From NCBI RefSeq assembly GCF_003663945.1, contig NZ_RCCH01000003.1, positions 248,001-312,000 of the forward strand: a stretch of 64,000 nucleotides of DNA, given 5' to 3'. Each line of letters opens with the position of its first letter. Position 1 is the stretch's first letter. This stretch comes from Lacinutrix venerupis (lineage in GTDB: Bacteria > Bacteroidota > Bacteroidia > Flavobacteriales > Flavobacteriaceae). The translations under genes were made by a program, and so were the position numbers. Of the stretch, positions 8,741 to 17,784 are shown piece by piece. The notes under the pieces are model-generated. The model did no database searches. It worked only from the letters and a program-made list of their open reading frames with translations, and was not told the origin of the DNA.

Positions 8741-9920
8741 TGTTTTCTTCTTTATAGTTAATTACTTCTACAGATTGCCCATCTTTTACACTACGAGCAC
8801 CTTCTTTAATAATCTCTGTACCTTTTTCAAGATTTTTTAAGACTTCAATAACATCGCCTTGGGTTTTTCCTGTTTCAATAATTACTCTTTTTGCAGTACC
8901 AATTCCTTTTTCATTTTTACTTTCTACAACGTAAACATATTGCTCTCCATCTGCGTTTTCAGAAATTACACTTTGTGGAATTAGTATGGCGTTTTCATTA
9001 GTATAATCATTAATTTTTAAACGTGCAGTTAAGTTTGGTTTAATAGATTTATCTTTATTAGGGATTTCTACTTCAACTTTAAATGTTCGGTTTGCAGGAT
9101 TTATAAAGTCTCCTGCTTGTCTAACTTTTGTTTCTATTGTTTTGTTTAATACAGGAATGTTAACAGTTACATTTTTACCTTTTACAACATCAGAAACGTA
9201 ACGTTCTGGAACCTCAGTTTCAATATACATATTGTTAAGATTTACAATGCGTAATAGAGGTGTTTGTCCTGCGGCAACAACACTGCCTTGTTCTGTAATG
9301 ACATCGTCTATGGTTCCGGAAAAAGGAGCTCTTACAGTGGTTTTAGAAATTTGTTGTTTTAATTGGTTTATTGCTTCTTGTTGAGATTCGTAACTAGATT
9401 TTGCTTGTAGATATTGAATTTCACTTCCTATGTTTTGGTTCCATAGTCGCTTTTGACGTTCGTAAGTGGTTTTTGCTAAATCTGTTTGAATATTTAATTG
9501 AGCTAATTGTTGGCTTAATCCACCATCATCAATTTTTGCTAAAACTTGACCTTTACTTACTTGTTGTCCTTCTTTTACGTACACATTTGTTAAAATACCA
9601 TTGTATTCTGGTGTTACAGTAAGAAGATTTTTTGTAGTAACATTTCCTTGAAGTTCTAATACGTGTTCAAATTTTTCTGTTTGTGCAGAAAAAGTTGTTA
9701 TTAATGGAACGTGTTTAGTTGTGTCTAATTCTTTAATTTTATTGTCTAAAAGTTTAATTTCATCGTTAATAGCTTGTTGCTGGTTTACTAACTCTCCTCT
9801 TTTTGTGCGTATAGTTTCTAGATTGTTGCTTTCTAAAACTTTTTCAGTAGAGTTTTTTTGTCCTTTCCCGCAAGAGACTAAAAGTATAGTGATAATTAAT
9901 ATTGAATATATATTTTTCAT
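8733..9920 (-). CDS. RND efflux periplasmic adaptor lipoprotein (AcrA/HlyD family)
   Basis: 395 residues. A lipoprotein signal (LLVSC, cysteine at about 17) anchors it to a membrane. A predicted coiled-coil stretch follows (about 35-65), then a barrel-sandwich (lipoyl-like) hairpin with NVYVKEGQQVSKGQVLAKID, a second helical hairpin (about 140-195), and beta-barrel and membrane-proximal domains ending ARSVKDGQSVEV. It bridges the RND permease and the TolC-like channel. The gene starts 6 bp after the tolC-like stop and overlaps the permease start, the normal order for a tripartite pump operon. Confidence 0.93.
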   Translation of the reverse strand: MKNIYSILIITILLVSCGKGQKNSTEKVLESNNLETIRTKRGELVNQQQAINDEIKLLDNKIKELDTTKHVPLITTFSAQTEKFEHVLELQGNVTTKNLLTVTPEYNGILTNVYVKEGQQVSKGQVLAKIDDGGLSQQLAQLNIQTDLAKTTYERQKRLWNQNIGSEIQYLQAKSSYESQQEAINQLKQQISKTTVRAPFSGTIDDVITEQGSVVAAGQTPLLRIVNLNNMYIETEVPERYVSDVVKGKNVTVNIPVLNKTIETKVRQAGDFINPANRTFKVEVEIPNKDKSIKPNLTARLKINDYTNENAILIPQSVISENADGEQYVYVVESKNEKGIGTAKRVIIETGKTQGDVIEVLKNLEKGTEIIKEGARSVKDGQSVEVINYKEENND

Positions 9921-9926
9921 GATTGA

Positions 9927-11261
9927 TTAGTTTAGTATAATTGTATTTAATGCTGTTTCTAAAGTTGCTTTGGTATTAATAACATCTAACATTGCTTGAA
10001 GCAATTCTTGTTGTGCAGAATAAAGTTGAGTTTGTGCTTGTCTAAGCTCAAAACTAGAACCAATTCCTTCAAAAAATTTAGTTTGGTTTTTTGTTTCAAT
10101 ACGTTCTGCTAAGGCTAAATTTTCTTTTTTGTTTTGATAATCTTCAATAGCAAATTGATAGTCACTTTTAGCAGATGCTATTTGGAGTTTTATACGTTGT
10201 TCGGTTTCTGTAAGCTCTGTTTCTGCTTTTTCTAAATTAATTTTAGCACGTTGTGTTGCTGCATTTCTCATACCAGAGCTAAAAATTGGAATGTCTAAAC
10301 TTACTCCAAATACCGAAGATCCAATCCATCTTTGAGAACTGTTAGCAAAACTAAATGTGTCGCTATATGCAGCGTAACCTCCATTTATAAATGCGTTTAA
10401 AGTAGGTAAGGCTTTACTTTTTTCTAACTTTACTAATAACTCTTTTGATACTTTATCGTTTTCTGCAATTAAAAAGTCGATAGTGTTTTCAACACTCTCT
10501 TCTACTGTTAGCAGGTTTAAGTTTACATTTTGAGTTGTTAAGTTTTCTAAATCATCAGTTAATACTATTGGTGAATTAAGATCTAGACCAATGGTAATAT
10601 TTAACATTTGATAAGCTAAAGTTTTTAATCTATTTGTGTTGTTTAATTGACTCTCGACACTTGATAATGTAATTTTAAGTTGTTCTACACTTTCTTCTTC
10701 TTCAAGACCGTTTTCGTAAATTTTATTGGTTTCAAACAAGTTTTTTTCTAAAACCTCAATGTTTCTGTTTAAAATTTCAATACTTTCTTCGGCTAGTAAA
10801 ACATTGCCATAAGCATCAATTACAGATTTTCTAACCTCTAAATCTGTTTTTGTTTTTGCATTTTTAGAAATTTCTAAAAAAACTTTTGCAGACTGTAATC
10901 CCACTAGGTATGAGCCGTCAAAAATTTTCTGATTTAATGTAGCAGTTGCAGTAATATTTTGAGGGTCTCCCAAAACAAAATCTTCGTCAATTCCATCTCC
11001 ATTTAAATCTACAGGAGTAACCTGTTGCTTAATAGCATTTTGGTAATTTATTCCTGCGCTTATTTGTGGTAAACCTGATGCTGTTGTTTCCCATTTTTGT
11101 TGTTTTGCGGCTTCAATATCTTTAGTCGCATTAATTGCTGTTCTATTATTTTCTAAAGCAAAGTCAATTGCTTCTTGCAGCGAGAGACTTTTAGGTTGTT
11201 CTTGAGAAAAACCTATTTGGTAAATAAAGAATACGATTAATAATGTTAGTGTATTTTTCAT
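9927..11261 (-). CDS. TolC-like outer membrane efflux protein
   Basis: 444 residues. Signal peptide MKNTLTLLIVFFIYQIGFSQ, then two OEP repeats with long amphipathic helices (about 25-220 and 235-440), as expected for the trimeric channel. A loop near residue 80 carries DLNGDGIDED, which resembles a calcium-binding DxNxDGxxxD loop and sits where TolC has an extracellular strand region. Start and stop are coupled to tetR by a TAATG overlap at 11259-11263. It provides the outer-membrane exit duct for the pump. Confidence 0.92.
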   Translation of the reverse strand: MKNTLTLLIVFFIYQIGFSQEQPKSLSLQEAIDFALENNRTAINATKDIEAAKQQKWETTASGLPQISAGINYQNAIKQQVTPVDLNGDGIDEDFVLGDPQNITATATLNQKIFDGSYLVGLQSAKVFLEISKNAKTKTDLEVRKSVIDAYGNVLLAEESIEILNRNIEVLEKNLFETNKIYENGLEEEESVEQLKITLSSVESQLNNTNRLKTLAYQMLNITIGLDLNSPIVLTDDLENLTTQNVNLNLLTVEESVENTIDFLIAENDKVSKELLVKLEKSKALPTLNAFINGGYAAYSDTFSFANSSQRWIGSSVFGVSLDIPIFSSGMRNAATQRAKINLEKAETELTETEQRIKLQIASAKSDYQFAIEDYQNKKENLALAERIETKNQTKFFEGIGSSFELRQAQTQLYSAQQELLQAMLDVINTKATLETALNTIILN

Positions 11262-11866
11262 TATTTATTTTGATTGATTTTTATTTGATTTAATTTTTCT
11301 AATCCTTTTATAGAGCAAATACCACCTAGGTGATATTCTAAATAATTATCCATTAACATAGATATCGAGAATTTTTCTGCAGGAAAAAGTGTTTGGTCTT
11401 TTAAAGATATCATATTGTTAAAGTAAAGTCTTGCAACAAAATCTGCATTAATTGTGTCTCTATAAATACCTTGAGCTACACCACGTTCTAAATTTTGAGT
11501 AACACAGCTTAGCATTTTCTCGAATTGCTTGTTTTTTAAATTTGCATAAATTTTAGGGTAGTATTTTTGAAGTTGAAATTGAGGAGAAGATTTTTCATCT
11601 TTTAAATGATGCATAATAAATTGTTTAATTTCATATACTTCCTCAATAGGATTTTTGTTTAATTCACAAATACTATCAATGCCACACGAAATCTGTTCAA
11701 AAACACTCATGGCAGTGGCTTCGACTAATTTTGTTTTGTTTTTAAAATGCTGATATATGGTTTTTTTGCTAATACCCATTTCATTAGCAATATCATCCAT
11801 AGTCACACTTTTAAAACCTAAGTTTAAAAATAGATGTGAAGATTTTAATATAATTTTCTCTTTCAT
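11261..11866 (-). CDS. TetR-family transcriptional regulator, first gene of the efflux operon
   Basis: 201 residues. The N-terminal helix-turn-helix is clear (FKSVTMDDIANEMGISKKT, then YQHFKNKTKLV, about 18-48); the C-terminal ligand domain is divergent, as usual. TetR proteins beside pumps generally repress them until a ligand binds. Here the regulator is the first gene of the operon it would control, overlapping the tolC-like gene by TAATG. A promoter (TTG, 21 bp, TATATTTG) and an inverted repeat over its -33 element support autorepression. Confidence 0.9.
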   Translation of the reverse strand: MKEKIILKSSHLFLNLGFKSVTMDDIANEMGISKKTIYQHFKNKTKLVEATAMSVFEQISCGIDSICELNKNPIEEVYEIKQFIMHHLKDEKSSPQFQLQKYYPKIYANLKNKQFEKMLSCVTQNLERGVAQGIYRDTINADFVARLYFNNMISLKDQTLFPAEKFSISMLMDNYLEYHLGGICSIKGLEKLNQIKINQNK

Positions 11867-11909
11867 AAGTTCCTAATCCAAATAGGTAGATGTCATATTT
11901 ATTTTTGTG

Positions 11910-11941
11910 CAAATATAGTTATGGAAACTTTAAAAACCCAA
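11910..11941 (-). promoter_or_regulatory. Promoter of the tetR-tolC-adaptor-RND operon
   Basis: On the minus strand TTG (11941-11939), a 21-bp spacer and TATATTTG (11917-11910) match the Bacteroidota sigma-70 consensus TTG-N17-23-TAnnTTTG. The box is about 43 bp before the tetR ATG. Confidence 0.65.
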
Positions 11942-11949
11942 AAAGTTTC
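11924..11949. promoter_or_regulatory. Candidate TetR operator (inverted repeat)
   Basis: GAAACTTT and AAAGTTTC form perfect 8-bp arms around a 10-bp A/C-rich spacer. The repeat covers the -33 element of the operon promoter, where repressor binding would block RNA polymerase. The assignment is inferred from position and symmetry. Confidence 0.5.
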
Positions 11950-12010
11950 TAGAGTTTTAATCTTTTATTAACATTGACACATTTATTTCTTTAAATAAAC
12001 TCAATTACAT

Positions 12011-12018
12011 TATTTTTG
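12011..12018 (+). promoter_or_regulatory. -7 box just before the polyprenyl synthase ATG
   Basis: TATTTTTG ends only 4 bp before the ATG at 12023. If used, transcription would start at or next to the start codon, giving a leaderless or nearly leaderless mRNA. No well-spaced TTG is present. Confidence 0.45.
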
Positions 12019-12022
12019 TACG

Positions 12023-12997
12023 ATGCAAAATACTCAAGACTACCAAAGTGAATTTTTAAGTTATTTAGAAAATTTTTCTAAAAACAGAGAGCCTAAAAAT
12101 TTATACCAGCCTATTAATTATATCCTTAAATTAGGAGGTAAACGTTTACGTCCTGTTTTAACTTTAATGAGTGCAGATATTTTTAATTGCGATTACAAAA
12201 AAGCATTAGACGCTGCTTTAAGTATAGAGATATTTCATAATTTTTCTTTAGTGCACGACGATATTATGGATGCGGCTCCTTTAAGAAGAGGGCAACTTAC
12301 AGTTCATGAAAAATGGGATGTAAATACAGGAATATTATCTGGAGATGCAATGCTAATTATGGCGTATCAATTGTTTGAGAATTACGATCCACAAGTTTTT
12401 CAAGCATTAGCAAAATTATTTAGTAAAACAGCTTTAGAAGTTTGTGAGGGACAACAGTATGATGTTGATTTTGAAACTAGAGACAATGTTACTATACCAG
12501 AGTATTTAAAAATGATTGAGTACAAAACAGCAGTTCTAGTAGGTGCTGCTATGCAAATGGGAGCTATAATAGCAAAAGCCTCAGAACAAGATCAAGTTGG
12601 TATATACGAGTTTGGTAGGTTGTTAGGTATTGCGTTTCAATTACAAGATGATTATTTAGATGCTTTTGGAAATCCAGAAACTTTTGGAAAACAAGTAGGA
12701 GGAGATATAATTGAAAATAAAAAGACGTTTCTATATTTAAAGGCTTTACAGTTTTTAGATGGTTCGAAAAAAAATCAATTAGAACAATTATTTACAGTTA
12801 ATTTAGAAGATAATTTTGAAAAAATAGAAACTGTAAAACAATTTTTTATTGAAAGTGGATCTGCAGAAGCTACACAGCAAGAAATTGAAAATTATACCAA
12901 AAAATCTTTTTTAGTTTTAGAAACATTAAATATTTCTGATGATAAAAAATTACTTTTAAAAAGTTTTGGTACTAATTTAATGACCCGTAAAGTTTAA
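12023..12997 (+). CDS. Trans-polyprenyl diphosphate synthase (long-chain)
   Basis: 324 residues, the length of IspB/HepT-type prenyl synthases. Both aspartate-rich motifs are present: HDDIMD (first DDxxD, about 78-83) and QDDYLD (second, about 212-217). GGKRLRP near residue 33 and the basic RRGQ after the first motif are also typical. It adds isopentenyl diphosphate units to an allylic primer to make the side chain of menaquinone; the exact chain length cannot be read from sequence. The following small gene starts 25 bp downstream, so the two probably form an operon. Confidence 0.92.
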   Translation: MQNTQDYQSEFLSYLENFSKNREPKNLYQPINYILKLGGKRLRPVLTLMSADIFNCDYKKALDAALSIEIFHNFSLVHDDIMDAAPLRRGQLTVHEKWDVNTGILSGDAMLIMAYQLFENYDPQVFQALAKLFSKTALEVCEGQQYDVDFETRDNVTIPEYLKMIEYKTAVLVGAAMQMGAIIAKASEQDQVGIYEFGRLLGIAFQLQDDYLDAFGNPETFGKQVGGDIIENKKTFLYLKALQFLDGSKKNQLEQLFTVNLEDNFEKIETVKQFFIESGSAEATQQEIENYTKKSFLVLETLNISDDKKLLLKSFGTNLMTRKV

Positions 12998-13022
12998 TTA
13001 ATTTAGCCTTGCTAAAACACTT

Positions 13023-13376
13023 ATGCAACCACCAGCAACATTTCAAGACTTAATAGAGGAAGCTAAACAATTAGACTTATATAGTAAGTTAATTCACCAA
13101 CTAAATAAAGACTTTTTATTTGCTAATATAGATTTAGATTTTGATGAAGAAATTTTACCGTCAAGTTTAAAACTGTTACTTCACGAAACAGTTTATAAGC
13201 TTATTCAAGAAAAATTTGCTGAGTACTTAAATTTGCTTTATATAATAGATGTACCAGAAAAAAACATAAAAGCTTTAAGTGGAGACGATACAGTTGAGTT
13301 GGCTGCGCAAGTGTCTTTTTTAATTTTAAAAAGGGAATGGCAAAAGGTTTGGTTTAAAAATAAATATTCTAAATAG
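13023..13376 (+). CDS. Conserved-looking small cytoplasmic protein of unknown function
   Basis: 117 residues, no signal peptide or membrane segment, acidic N-terminal half (FANIDLDFDEEIL), mostly predicted helix. I do not recognise a named domain. It follows the polyprenyl synthase with a 25-bp gap and is probably co-transcribed. It converges on the cytochrome gene, with only 2 bases between the stop codons. Confidence 0.65.
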   Translation: MQPPATFQDLIEEAKQLDLYSKLIHQLNKDFLFANIDLDFDEEILPSSLKLLLHETVYKLIQEKFAEYLNLLYIIDVPEKNIKALSGDDTVELAAQVSFLILKREWQKVWFKNKYSK

Positions 13377-13378
13377 TT

Positions 13379-13879
13379 TTATTCTAAAGTTCTAAAATAT
13401 TCTAAAATAGCTCTGGCTTCTTTTTCTGTTACACCTTGATTTATCATTGGTGAGCCATTAAATTCCCATAATAATTCTTTTGCTAAAGCATCTTCTTTTA
13501 CCATTTTTTCAGGATCTAAAATCATATTCATAATCCACTCTGGAGTTCGACGTTTTAAAATTCCTTTTGGTGCAGGTCCAATAAATTTTTTATCAACTCT
13601 ATGGCAAGCAGTGCACATTTTTTTATATACTTCTGCGCCACTAGCTGCCATTTTTTTATCTATATTTTCTGTTAAAGTTATAGATTGTATTGGGCCAACA
13701 CCTTTGTTTGTTAAATCTATTTTTTTTGAAGCAGGAATTTTTTCTGTTTTTGTTTTAGATGTTTGTTCTGTAGTCGATTTTTTTTGATAAGAAAATTTTT
13801 CTTTTTTCTTATCGTTTTTATCTCCTCCACAACTCACTAAAAGAGTTAAAAGTAAAACTATAGTAATTTTAAATTTCAT
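13379..13879 (-). CDS. Cytochrome c domain lipoprotein
   Basis: 166 residues. Lipobox LLVSC with Cys17, then a Lys/Thr-rich linker (about 20-70) and one class I cytochrome c domain. Heme attachment is CTACH at 89-93, and SPMINQG (about 144-150) probably supplies the axial methionine. The protein would be a membrane-tethered periplasmic electron carrier. The partner oxidase is not encoded nearby. Confidence 0.87.
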   Translation of the reverse strand: MKFKITIVLLLTLLVSCGGDKNDKKKEKFSYQKKSTTEQTSKTKTEKIPASKKIDLTNKGVGPIQSITLTENIDKKMAASGAEVYKKMCTACHRVDKKFIGPAPKGILKRRTPEWIMNMILDPEKMVKEDALAKELLWEFNGSPMINQGVTEKEARAILEYFRTLE

Positions 13880-13944
13880 TTTTATCTAAACTTTTTTCAA
13901 TTCCAAACAAAAGTATAATAAGTGTTTAAGTGTAACAACAGTAA

Positions 13945-14478
13945 TTAAAAATATACTCTAACAAAAGGAGCCCAGGCGTTTGCATAAATACTTTTATCTT
14001 CATCGTAAAGAACATCGTATCTTACACCTATGGTGATATTGTTTGTTCGGTATCCAGCACCAATAAAGAACGAAGAAACCCAATATTCGTCATCAACAAT
14101 GGCAGGATTATCAAAATTTCTACTCACGTGATTTTGTTCAAATTCACCAGAAAGTTGTATTTCTTGTATTGGATTAAATAATCCAATAATACTACCTCCC
14201 AAAATAGTAGATTTCGCAATATTTTTTCTACTAAAATAAGTGTAGTTTAGTCCAACACCTAAAAAAAATTGAGAATCAAAATCATAAATAGCACTTGGAG
14301 CTATCGTAGCACTAAAAATATTATTACCAGTACTTAAGCCTAAGCCACCTCCAAAACGAACATGCTCCCAAAAATTGTTTTTTGCATTGTTGCTTTGCGC
14401 AATTACAGATGTTGTAAAAAAAATGCTTAGTAATGTAAATACAATAATTTTAAGAGAATTATTCTTAGAAATTTTCAT
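13945..14478 (-). CDS. Small outer-membrane beta-barrel-like protein
   Basis: 177 residues. Signal peptide with SVIAQ cleavage region, then alternating beta-strand pattern rich in Gly and aromatics (GGGLGLSTGNN, GVGLNYTYFS, FIGAGYRT, IGVRYDVLY) and a C-terminal Phe (FVRVYF), typical of an 8-stranded outer-membrane barrel. Function unknown. It is divergent from sucA and shares an 114-bp intergenic region with it; a link to sucA is not shown by the sequence. Confidence 0.72.
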   Translation of the reverse strand: MKISKNNSLKIIVFTLLSIFFTTSVIAQSNNAKNNFWEHVRFGGGLGLSTGNNIFSATIAPSAIYDFDSQFFLGVGLNYTYFSRKNIAKSTILGGSIIGLFNPIQEIQLSGEFEQNHVSRNFDNPAIVDDEYWVSSFFIGAGYRTNNITIGVRYDVLYDEDKSIYANAWAPFVRVYF

Positions 14479-14547
14479 AAAAATTGATTTAGTTAAATTA
14501 GAATGTTATAAATATAATAAAAGCATCTCTATTTTTATAGAAAGTTG

Positions 14548-14555
14548 TATTTTTG
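14548..14555 (+). promoter_or_regulatory. sucA promoter -7 box (TATTTTTG)
   Basis: An exact TAnnTTTG match 37 bp before the chosen sucA ATG. No well-placed TTG at -33. Confidence 0.5.
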
Positions 14556-14592
14556 ATTAAATTTGTTAAAGCGAACACGTCTTATACTTAAT

Positions 14593-17349
14593 ATGGATAA
14601 ATATTCCTTTTTAAACGCAGCACACACAGCATATTTTGCTGATTTATATGAACAATACCAATTAAACCCTGATTCTGTAGAGCCAAGTTGGAGAGCCTTT
14701 TTTCAAGGTTACGACTTTGGTACTGAAAATTATGGTATGGATGGAGAAATTGCCGAAGGCGTTTCTACACAAATTCCAGAACATGTTCAAAAAGAATTTC
14801 AGGTTGTTAAACTTATAGATGGTTACCGTAATAGAGGTCACTTATTTACAAAAACCAATCCTGTAAGAGAGCGTAGAAAATACGCACCTACTTTAGAAAT
14901 TGAAAATTTTGGATTAACTCAAAATGATTTATCTACAGTTTTTAATGCAGGAGAAATTTTAGGTATTGGGTCTCAAACATTGCAAGAAATTATTAAACAC
15001 TTAGAAAGTATTTATTGCGATTCTATAGGTGTTGAATATATGTATATTAGAAAACCTGAAGAAATTCAATGGATTCAAAATAAGCTGAATATTAATGATA
15101 ATCAGCCAAAATTTTCTTCAGATCAAAAAAAGCACATATTAAAAAAACTTAATGAAGCAGTGTCTTTCGAGAGTTTTTTACATACAAAATATGTAGGGCA
15201 AAAGCGTTTTTCTCTAGAAGGAGGAGAAGCTTTAATTCCGGCTTTAGATGCTATGATTGAAAAAGCATCAGACTTAGGTGTAGAAGAATTTGTTATGGGA
15301 ATGGCACATAGAGGTCGTTTAAGTACATTAACAAATATTTTTGGTAAAAGTGCAAAAGACATTTTTAGCGAGTTTGATGGTAAAGATTATGAAGAAGAAG
15401 TTTTTGATGGAGATGTAAAATACCACCTAGGTTGGACTAGTAAAAGACAATCCGATTCAGGAAAGGAAATAAGATTAAGTATTGCTCCAAACCCATCACA
15501 TTTAGAAACTGTTGGTGCGGTTGTAGAAGGAATTGTAAGAGCAAAACAAGATCGTTTTTATAAAGACAACCTTAGTAAAGTATTGCCAATAGTAGTTCAT
15601 GGAGATGCCGCAATAGCAGGACAAGGTTTAGTGTATGAGGTTGTGCAAATGGCACAATTAGATGGTTATAAAACCAATGGCACAATACATATAGTTGTAA
15701 ACAATCAAGTTGGTTTTACAACAAACTATTTAGATGCTAGATCAAGTACGTATTGTACAGATGTTGGTAAAGTTACTTTATCACCAGTATTACATGTTAA
15801 TGCCGATGATGCCGAAGCTGTAGTACACGCCGCTTTATTTGCATTAGATTTTAGAATGCAATTTAAGCGTGATGTATTTATAGATATGTTGGGTTATAGA
15901 AAATATGGTCATAATGAAGGAGATGAACCTCGTTTTACACAACCAAAATTATATAAAGCGATTGCAAAACACGCCAATCCAAGAAATATATATGCAGACA
16001 AATTAATAGCAGAAGGTGTTATTAATAAAGATCATGTAAAAGAATTAGAAAAAGCATATAAAGATAGTTTAGAAGAAAAACTAGACGCATCAAGAAAAGA
16101 AGATAAAACAATTATTACAGAATTCATGGCATCTACTTGGGAGCAATTTGCATCGGTAGATGAGGTGGAAATGATGAAACCTGTAGATACAAAAGTTTCT
16201 AAAGATGAATTAGCTAAAATAACTAAAGTTTTATCTAACTTACCAGAAGATAAAAAGTTCATTCGTAAAATTGAAAGACTAGTGCAATCACGCCAAAAAA
16301 TGTTTGACGACAATCAATTAGATTGGGCAATGGCAGAGCATTTAGCATATGGATCATTATTAACAGAAGGTTATAGTGTTAGAATTTCTGGGCAAGATGT
16401 AGAGCGTGGAACGTTTTCACATAGACACGCTGTTGTTAAGGTAGAAGATAGCGAAGAAGAAATTATTTTACATAATAATATAAGCGACAAACAAGGTAAT
16501 TTTTACATATATAACTCATTATTATCAGAATATGGTGTAGTAGGTTTCGATTATGGTTATGCCATGGCAAGCCCAAAAACATTAACCATTTGGGAAGCAC
16601 AGTTTGGAGACTTTAGTAATGGAGCACAAATAATGTTAGACCAGTATATTTCGGCTGGAGAAGATAAGTGGAAAACACAAAACGGTTTAGTAATGTTACT
16701 GCCGCACGGTTACGAAGGGCAAGGAGCAGAGCATTCTTCTGCAAGAATGGAACGTTATTTACAACTTTGTGCTAAAGACAATATGTATGTAGCAGATTGT
16801 ACAACTCCAGAAAACATGTTTCACTTGTTGAGAAGGCAAATGAAATCTAATTTTAGAAAACCATTGATAGTTTTCACACCAAAAAGTTTATTACGTCATC
16901 CAAAATGTGTATCTACAGTAGATTCTTTTGCAAATGGAAGCTTTAAAATGGTAATTGATGATGAAGCGGTAAACGTAAATAAAGTAAAATCTTTAGTATT
17001 TTTAACAGGAAAATTTTATTACGATTTAGACGAAGAACGTGAAAAACTAGGAAGAGATGATATTGCCTTTGTTAGAATAGAGCAATTATTCCCTCTACCT
17101 GTTGAAGATATTAAAAAGGTAATAGAAAAATACAATGGCGTAGACGAAATTGTTTGGGCGCAAGAAGAACCAAGAAATATGGGAGCTTACAGCCATATGT
17201 TAATGCATTTAGATGCAGCAAAAACATTTAGGTTAGCATCAAGAAGAGCATATGGAGCACCAGCAGCTGGAAGTAGCACAAGATCAAAAAAGCGTCATCA
17301 AGAAGTAATAGATTACGTATTTGATAAAACAAAAAATAATCAGCGCTAA
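14593..17349 (+). CDS. sucA: 2-oxoglutarate dehydrogenase E1 component
   Basis: 918 residues from the ATG at 14593, chosen because MDKYSFLNAAHTAYFADLYE is the normal N-terminus; an in-frame TTG at 14563 would add ten unlikely residues. The thiamine-diphosphate decarboxylase of the TCA-cycle 2-oxoglutarate dehydrogenase complex. Visible motifs: GMAHRGRL, GDAAIAGQG, NNQVGFTT, GYRKYGHNEGDEP and the C-terminal transketolase-like half with LPHGYEGQGAEHSSAR. It pairs with SucB encoded 435 bp downstream, with one small gene between. E. coli SucA is 933 residues. Confidence 0.97.
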   Translation: MDKYSFLNAAHTAYFADLYEQYQLNPDSVEPSWRAFFQGYDFGTENYGMDGEIAEGVSTQIPEHVQKEFQVVKLIDGYRNRGHLFTKTNPVRERRKYAPTLEIENFGLTQNDLSTVFNAGEILGIGSQTLQEIIKHLESIYCDSIGVEYMYIRKPEEIQWIQNKLNINDNQPKFSSDQKKHILKKLNEAVSFESFLHTKYVGQKRFSLEGGEALIPALDAMIEKASDLGVEEFVMGMAHRGRLSTLTNIFGKSAKDIFSEFDGKDYEEEVFDGDVKYHLGWTSKRQSDSGKEIRLSIAPNPSHLETVGAVVEGIVRAKQDRFYKDNLSKVLPIVVHGDAAIAGQGLVYEVVQMAQLDGYKTNGTIHIVVNNQVGFTTNYLDARSSTYCTDVGKVTLSPVLHVNADDAEAVVHAALFALDFRMQFKRDVFIDMLGYRKYGHNEGDEPRFTQPKLYKAIAKHANPRNIYADKLIAEGVINKDHVKELEKAYKDSLEEKLDASRKEDKTIITEFMASTWEQFASVDEVEMMKPVDTKVSKDELAKITKVLSNLPEDKKFIRKIERLVQSRQKMFDDNQLDWAMAEHLAYGSLLTEGYSVRISGQDVERGTFSHRHAVVKVEDSEEEIILHNNISDKQGNFYIYNSLLSEYGVVGFDYGYAMASPKTLTIWEAQFGDFSNGAQIMLDQYISAGEDKWKTQNGLVMLLPHGYEGQGAEHSSARMERYLQLCAKDNMYVADCTTPENMFHLLRRQMKSNFRKPLIVFTPKSLLRHPKCVSTVDSFANGSFKMVIDDEAVNVNKVKSLVFLTGKFYYDLDEEREKLGRDDIAFVRIEQLFPLPVEDIKKVIEKYNGVDEIVWAQEEPRNMGAYSHMLMHLDAAKTFRLASRRAYGAPAAGSSTRSKKRHQEVIDYVFDKTKNNQR

Positions 17350-17368
17350 GCGCATAAACTAAATAATT

Positions 17369-17740
17369 ATGAAAAAGCTATTATTAATAGTGGCAATACT
17401 AACCTTTTCTTTAGGTTTTGCTCAAACAGAAAAAGCAAACTATAAAACTGTAGTTTCAGAATTCCAAACCAATTATAATGAAGGTAATTACCAGGAAATT
17501 TATAATATGTTTAATGCTAACCTTCAGAAAACATTAACTTTAGAAAAAACAAAATCATTTTTTAAAACTAATGTTAAAGCAGAAGCTTTAGGTAATATAA
17601 CTGCAGTAGATTTAAAAGAGATTATAAGAACAGGACATAATTATAAATTCACTTTCGAAAATGGAGCAGGAGAAGCTTATTTTCTTTTAGACGATAATAA
17701 TAAAATAAGTGGATTACAAATGTATCCAATACAAGAATAA
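17369..17740 (+). CDS. Small secreted protein, DUF3887-like
   Basis: 123 residues. Signal peptide MKKLLLIVAILTFSLGFAQ, then a ~100-residue alpha+beta domain with FQTNYNEGNYQEIYNMFN and a final FLLDDNNKISGLQ, the pattern of DUF3887/NTF2-like periplasmic domains. It sits between sucA (19-bp gap) and sucB (44-bp gap) on the same strand and is probably co-transcribed with them. Its role in relation to the dehydrogenase is unknown. Confidence 0.75.
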   Translation: MKKLLLIVAILTFSLGFAQTEKANYKTVVSEFQTNYNEGNYQEIYNMFNANLQKTLTLEKTKSFFKTNVKAEALGNITAVDLKEIIRTGHNYKFTFENGAGEAYFLLDDNNKISGLQMYPIQE

Positions 17741-17784
17741 CATAACAAAAGTCAAAACAAGACACTAAAACAAAATACAGTACA

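Noticed and set aside
14563-14592. Longer SucA start at TTG 14563
   Set aside because: Adds ten residues not seen in SucA proteins; the ATG at 14593 gives the standard N-terminus and fits the TATTTTTG box.
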